Source: Tanypteryx hageni (Eukaryota > Arthropoda > Insecta > Odonata > Petaluridae). From it: a stretch of DNA of 64,000 nucleotides. The notes below the pieces were generated by a model. That model was not told where the DNA came from and did no database searches. It worked only from the letters and a program-made list of their open reading frames with translations. Position 1 is the stretch's first letter; each line of letters opens with the position of its first letter. Below, piece by piece: positions 58,401 through 64,000 of the stretch. The stretch is from the NCBI GenBank assembly GCA_028673005.1, contig CM054116.1:74240838-74304837 (forward strand), read 5' to 3'. The position numbers and the translations under genes were made by a program.

Positions 58401-59365
58401 CATTTTAGCGGCAGAGGTGCAAACTAACGTATTTGGGTGTCATTCTGCCGACTTGCTCTATTGAATCGCTTGCATTATCGTAGAATATGTCCCTTCTTCT
58501 CTTTCTACACTTTCTCTCCCTCGGACAAGCGTAAACTTAAAGCGTCCCTTTTTTCTGGCGGCATGATTCGGCTGACACAATCGTGTTGCTGGATGTTTCA
58601 CGGTTAGAATTTCAATGTTCGTAATTTGGTTCCTCCAAATTTTTTTTGGCGCGGCACTTTTCCTCTCAATGTTTTTTTACATCGAATCTTTTCTCCTCGC
58701 CGTGGTATTTTTTATCCAGATGCCATTGAAAAGGTCGTAACCTTGTGTAAGGTTAAAATACGATTAAAAAGTCATCGGCATGGTAGTCGTTATTTTGTTT
58801 TTTGGAGCTTTTTTTCCCTACGTGTCATGTTTTATGGACTTTGTCTTTTTTCCGTTCAAGTGATCTCAACTTTCTTTCCTATTTTATTTTTTAAATCCTG
58901 TTTACGACCTCGTAAAAAACGTTCTCCCCCGAAATGGGGAAAATGTTTATAATGTGTCATTTAATTTGACCTTTTATTATTCTAATTCAATTAAAATTCG
59001 TTGACAATAAAGCTCCTTAGCGGAAATTTAATGAAAGTCGGCTCTGATAAATATTCGCTGGTAAACTCGTTTAAAATGTCCCCGCCTTTCCCATTTACCC
59101 TATTACGTTTTATATACTTTTTAAACTGCTATTCCTTTCACGTTAAGCTGTTCTGCTGGCCACTTTTTCGTTTGGATATCAAGTTAGGATGTCTCTCCCC
59201 TTGAAGAGTGACGTTTTTATATTCCCCGAGGACGAATGGACGAAGCAACATTCCCTCCCGTCCGCCATCTCGTGGAACGTGCCACATCCAACCCGGAGCT
59301 GTCTGGCATTAGGATCCGTTTGGTACGTCATGTGAACTAATTTTTCACTCGCCTTGGCTGCGCAT
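58401..59365. other. Non-coding, no gene seen
   Basis: Mixed, T-rich and AT-rich sequence. The 108-codon frame at 58,626-58,952 has no recognisable domain. Confidence 0.45.
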
Positions 59366-59384
59366 CCTCTCTCTCTCTCTCTCT
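59366..59384. repeat. (CT)n microsatellite
   Basis: Short pure CT run. A TATATAA word lies about 60 bp downstream (near 59,443), with no other promoter element paired to it. Confidence 0.9.
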
Positions 59385-59559
59385 CCGTCTCTCTATCCTT
59401 CTTGTCTACCACATTGCTATTGTTCACATTGTAATGTTTGCGTATATAACCCCAGGGGGTAGCAGCCGCCGACGTCCTGACCAAAAGGTATTCAGATGCA
59501 AACTTTGATGACATACGGGATTCCCCATTGCCCGCGTAGCCTCAGCGCCTGGTCCCGGA

Positions 59560-60365
59560 TGCATGGAATAATTTACTCTAAAGAAGACGCTCCGTCCTAT
59601 CCTCCAGCTCTTTTGTCTTTACGCTTTCTGCCTCTCTCTCTCTCACCCCTCCATGCGCTTCCTTCCTCTTTTCTTTCTCCGCCCCCTAAACCAGCTTCCC
59701 TCTCCGCCTCAACCATCCTTTTCAACATACTACACTCATTTCCCTCTTCCTCTTCATTTGTCTTTGACAACCGTTCTCTCTCTCTCTCTTTCTCTCCTCT
59801 TGACGCTGTTCCCTTCGGAACTCCCCTCTTTTCTTTCCGTATCTCAGCCAATAGCAGCTGTCCTTTTACTTTCTTATCCTATCACGTTCCCCTCTTTTCC
59901 ATCTCGTCGTCATTCATCCTCATCTTCTCCCTCTCTCGTACAACGCCCACACAGTCGGCGGTTCAACGTCAAACTCATTTCATCTCGCTCTCTCGCCATT
60001 TTAACGGAATTTCTATGAAGAAAAAGGGAGGGGAAAGATGGGGTGATAGTGAGAGAGAGAGATGGGAAAGAGAGATTAAGGGCGAGGGAGTTTTAAGAGT
60101 CCCCCATTAAAACTCATTAACCAATCTATCAACATACTTAAAAACTTAACTCGACCTACTCAATTCCTTCCTCTTCTCGTTCTCCCCCGTTGCTCGGCTA
60201 ATCTAATTATAATTCTCACGATTCCCTATTTTCGTCCTTACGAGTCTTCTTCTCTCTGTCCATCTCTCTCGCTATATTTATCTCGTGTCTTTATTTTTAA
60301 TGTCTCTCTATCTCTCCGTCTTTTCTCTCTCTCTCCCTCCCTCTCTCCTTTCCACGGGAGCGAGT
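59560..60365. repeat. Polypyrimidine region
   Basis: C and T rich on the plus strand, with CT runs near 59,634, 59,777 and 60,325. It is interrupted by a purine patch at 60,015-60,090. The 204-codon frame at 59,496-60,110 is an artefact of composition. Confidence 0.75.
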
Positions 60366-62390
60366 TCTTTGTCGAGCGCATTCCACGACGAAATGGGCAG
60401 AGGAAAGGTTATTTATTTTTTTTAAACTGTAAGATCTTCGAATTATCTCGTTTATTTAGCCGTCTTCCGAAACATTAAACACATTCCCTTTTTGTGTCTG
60501 GATAGGATAAGGAGAGGATGATGATGAGGAGGAAGAGGTAAAAGGAGTTCCCTACATCCTTAGGCGTGCTCTCCGCTGTTCAATTTGTTCCGGCACTTTA
60601 CCACGGGGGTAAGATGTCTTTAGAAAGACTTTTCTAGGCGCGTCGTAGTTTCCTTTCTTTTTTGTTTTAATGAGAATGCCCCATGTGCGGTGAATGAGGG
60701 TGGCGTGGGGAAAATTAATGGAGCCATTTCGTGCGTGAGAATAGTACCCTTTCATTGCCTGTTTTTTAGCAGTTTTCATTCTGTTTTTACGTATCCTTTC
60801 CTATCTGTGGAATCCTGGCCGTTCGTAGTTCGGTGCTACTTCTTGCGAGATTTTATGAAAATTCCGTGAGTAAATCTTCAAAAGTTTGATTCGGTATCCG
60901 CAGTTCGAATTTGTCCTATTCCTCTACTCCGAATTTCGTGTAGGTCTTCCAACTTTCGGATCTTTGTATATTCGGGCATAGCATTGAAGCAACACGAGTA
61001 ATTTGTATCGGTTTTTCTCACTCGATGGAGTACAGAGTAAATTCCATTTAGGCCATGGCTGGAGAGCTATGGGTTGCAATGCAACAATAACTCGAGTTCT
61101 GCGTGGCCTGCCTTATCTTTGTGTTTACAACTGTTTTGTCTTTCATTCGTTTTTTAGATCAGTATTGGTGAGGAAGATGGATCATTCCTAACAGGAAACA
61201 TCTTTTAGGAAACACATCGCTAAACATTTTTTATTCGTAATGCCACAAAAAATTCGCGTGTTTCAGGCTATTGCTACTCTGTTTTATCATAAAGAATGAG
61301 GAAACTACTGAAAAAGTTTGCAAAAGGTAGTAATAACTTTTTTAACATTAATTTCTCAAAAGTTTAACTTTGCTGTTGAAATTCCTTCAAAATTGTGGCG
61401 TTGTGTTTAATGTGCCATTTGATTTTACTTAAAGTTTCAGAATTTAATAGTTCAAAATATTTTACCGTTATTGTGTAATTTTTGTGTTTATTATTCTTCA
61501 GTTCTTATCATATATTCGTAAATGTCTCTAATTTGGAGTCGTTTAACTTTTGAATAATTATCATTATATATTTCCGTATTAAAAATGCTATTTATTTAAA
61601 ATTTCATTTTGCTACTCAAATAATTACAGCCGGATTGAACGCTGGACACAATTTTAATATTTGCTAATTTTTTACCCGTTAAAATTTTGTACTTAGTAAT
61701 ATCCCAAATGTGACTTTCTATCCGACACATTTACTGAATTAATAGCCAAATATTACTGATTTTTTCACCGGAGAATCTCGAAATGGTTGCAGATATTTTA
61801 CTTTGTTGGTGCTGTTAAAACAATAAAAATAGTGCGTGCTTTTAAATCGTTTGATTGGGTGCTTTCGGTTATAGTTGCAATTTTTTTGCTTTAAAACTGG
61901 AACCGCGGATTAACTCGCTATTATTTTTTTAAACATTCCGCAAGCATTCGAATTAGCCATTTTAAAGCTTTTATTATCGGTAGTATGAAATTGATATTTG
62001 CCTTGTTGACTACGCATTGGCGAGTGGAATGAAATTATGTTTACGCGAGGTGGGAGTTTTATTTTGGACATTGGTCGGTTTTTAAGTGGTCAGTAACCAC
62101 ACGATCTTACCCAATCGAGTAAAGCTCTTTTAAAACGGAGTTTAAATTAAATGCAACTTTGTGTGGCTCTGCTCTAAAATGTTAGCGTTCGCTGCTGCGG
62201 GATGAGCGAGGTAGCTGATAATCTCGCCACATTTCAATGTACGTATATGAATGCATAGGTGAACCGTTGTTATCATAACATTTGATTAAAGGGTTGTAGT
62301 AAAACACGCCGTTTATTTTCCTTTACACGGAATTCTATTTATTTTGTATTTCTTATACCAAAGCAAAATGTGGTCTCCTTTTCTTTATGT
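60366..62390. other. Non-coding, no gene seen
   Basis: Mixed then AT-rich (61,200-62,050). No recognised repeat, RNA or coding feature. Confidence 0.45.
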
Positions 62391-62700
62391 TGACCTCTTT
62401 CCACAAAAGTTTTTTCCCCACTTTTCCACTTCTATTCTTTCTCCAGTTCTTTCTTCCGCCATCCCTCTCTTTCCCTACCTATCCTCTCGTGTGCAATACG
62501 CCTCCCTTCCAATGGCTCCCTAGTCTTATGTTGGAATCTCCAGGGCAATGCACACACCCTACGAGGCATGCCGTGCTCCACCCTTTCATTCCATCCCTAC
62601 TACTACTTCTACTCCACTTTCACGTTTTTCGGAATTCCTATCTTTTATCCCTAGAATTTTCTACCATTTTTCCCTCTGCTTTTTAAGAGTGTCATTTAAA
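62391..62700. repeat. Pyrimidine-rich stretch
   Basis: C and T rich on the plus strand. The 99-codon frame through it is composition-driven. Confidence 0.6.
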
Positions 62701-63465
62701 GATATTTTCTGTGTCCTATTGTTTCCCGTGTGATATGATCATTTTTTATATGAAAATGTTGGCTTTGCAGTTGTATCGATTTTATTTTTCTTTTTTTAAG
62801 CATAGGTAATGCTTCGAATGAAATCCAGTGGAAGCGAGGTTTTTTAGCAATAACATTGTATTAACAGCCGTGATATTCATGAATTGTAGATGTAAAAGGA
62901 CCCTTGTATTTTGTTCATTGTTACGATAATTTAGATAATCACGTAAGATATGTTTATAGGTTTTGTATTTCCTTGATTATAACTTCTATGAAGCTATTTG
63001 TACTAGTCTTTAGTTGTGTTGTAACTGATTCAGTTTAACTGTAATCCGTTGAAGTTCGGATTCTCGAGGAATGTCTATGATCATCGGATTCAGAAACCAA
63101 TGTGATTAGCGCGTGGCATAAGTTCAAATTTCTACAATTACTTTATCGGATTGCTTACTAATTAAAAATTATGACAGCTAATACCCATTCATTTCAGATG
63201 GTACCTAAATTACAATCAGTTTCTATAATGTTGCATGCATCTCGGTTATTACTACAAAATAATAATTATATATCGCACACTGCTCAAATCCTTTATGTGA
63301 TTTAATCGCTTTATAATTCGGATACGTCAGCACAAATTTCAGATTAATCCTGGAGTAGGAGTTTATCTCGCAAAAATTCCCATTTCCCAGATGCAGAAAG
63401 TGCTCTAGCGCTTTTCGTAAACCAAGCAACTTTTATCCATCTGTCTCGACTCGTTTAAAATGGCA
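62701..63465. other. AT-rich non-coding, no gene seen
   Basis: No useful open frame and no recognised repeat. Confidence 0.45.
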
Positions 63466-63469
63466 TCCA

Positions 63470-64000
63470 TTCCTGTCAGGTTAATCTCTACGACCGCACT
63501 TTCATCGCGTTCCTCTCCCCTCTTCTCCGTCTCCTCCCCCCTTTCTATCAGCCCTTCCCCTGACGGGATCGCTCACTCTTGCTCTCCGTCACTTCCACTC
63601 CCGTCACGTCCCACTCCGACTACCCTTCTTTTTTTTACCCCTTACCCCTCCCCCCCTATCAACCCCAACCTCCCCCCTCCCACTCATAACCTTTTACTAA
63701 CCTAGGAAGAGAGGAAAAAAACCCTCGTCACCTACTTCCACAGCTTCTCCTCTGTCCATCCAACTCCTAATAGTCGGTGTCAGTGGAGCTATTTCTCGCC
63801 CATTCTACTCTCGTCACTCCCTTTTCTCCCGTCTTAAAACTGCCTGCCGCACCGTATCCCCTCGACCACGCCGCACACCAGCTCTTCCCGTCACTCCCCC
63901 GATATCTTGCCCTATCTCTCTCGCCCTCCTCCTTCATCCCTTCACTACTCTCCCTCTCTAGCCTCAATTTCTCCTCTTGCCCTTCTCATCACGTCCCTTT
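63470..64000. repeat. Polypyrimidine region running to the window edge
   Basis: C and T rich on the plus strand, with CCCTCCCCCC words. Frames on both strands are artefacts. Confidence 0.75.

Noticed and set aside
59496..60110. 204-codon open frame
   Set aside because: Pyrimidine-tract artefact with Ser/Leu/Phe-rich translation and no recognisable motif.
1..64000. CRISPR arrays, bacterial operons, Hox-type homeodomain exons, known conserved microRNAs
   Set aside because: No direct-repeat/spacer arrays, no homeodomain in any open frame, and no let-7, mir-10, mir-100 or iab-4 type sequence noticed on reading; tandem repeats present are minisatellites.
1..64000. Endogenous virus or LTR retrotransposon
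   Set aside because: No protease, integrase, gag or envelope-like segment and no long terminal repeats were seen; the only reverse-transcriptase remnant is of LINE type.

Overview
This 64 kb window is eukaryotic and gene-poor. It looks like an arthropod chromosome segment, probably insect, although the species cannot be named from the sequence. The reasons are long AT-rich non-coding stretches, CpG dinucleotides that are not depleted, many (TC)n/(GA)n and (TA)n simple repeats, tRNA-derived SINEs, hAT DNA transposons and a LINE fragment. There are no operons, rRNA genes or bacterial features. I recognise no intact host protein-coding gene. The window is best read as intergenic sequence or the inside of one or more very long introns.

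The only recognisable coding sequence belongs to mobile elements, all broken. A 2.15 kb hAT element of the Buster type (12,911-15,057) has terminal inverted repeats and a perfect 8-bp target duplication, and carries a frameshifted ZBED5/SCAND3-like transposase on the minus strand. A second hAT lineage has left a C-terminal dimerisation-domain fragment at 15,858-16,319 and a related element end near 17,812. A LINE fragment (30,945-31,575, minus) encodes the end of a reverse-transcriptase ORF, and next to it is a plus-strand retroposon tail ending in ATCT repeats. Two short hAT-like MITEs (5,847-5,969 and 42,962-43,214) have the same type of ends and target sites as the Buster element.

Short interspersed repeats fall into families. 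One tRNA-derived SINE lies on the minus strand (43,276-43,586, 50,760-51,032, fragment 12,481-12,628). Another repeat carries a GGTTCGATTCC B-box-like motif (4,520-5,315 twice, 18,170-18,450, fragment 12,640-12,860). A repeat of about 425 bp occurs as an inverted pair (17,165-17,583 and 30,433-30,858). Most of these sit in AT-rich islands at 3.5-6 kb, 12.5-18.5 kb, 30.4-32 kb, 43 kb, 48-51 kb and 54 kb.

Much of the rest is made of long polypyrimidine or polypurine tracts, with minisatellites at 28.4-28.6, 40.5-41.2 and 57.9-58.3 kb. On the plus strand pyrimidine tracts clearly outnumber purine tracts. These tracts produce long but spurious open frames rich in Ser, Leu, Pro and Phe, or in Arg, Glu and Gly. 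One CpG-rich segment (35.28-35.95 kb), open in several frames on both strands, is the only place where I would look for a host exon. A few possible regulatory motifs (a CRE octamer and two CTCF-like cores) are noted with low confidence.
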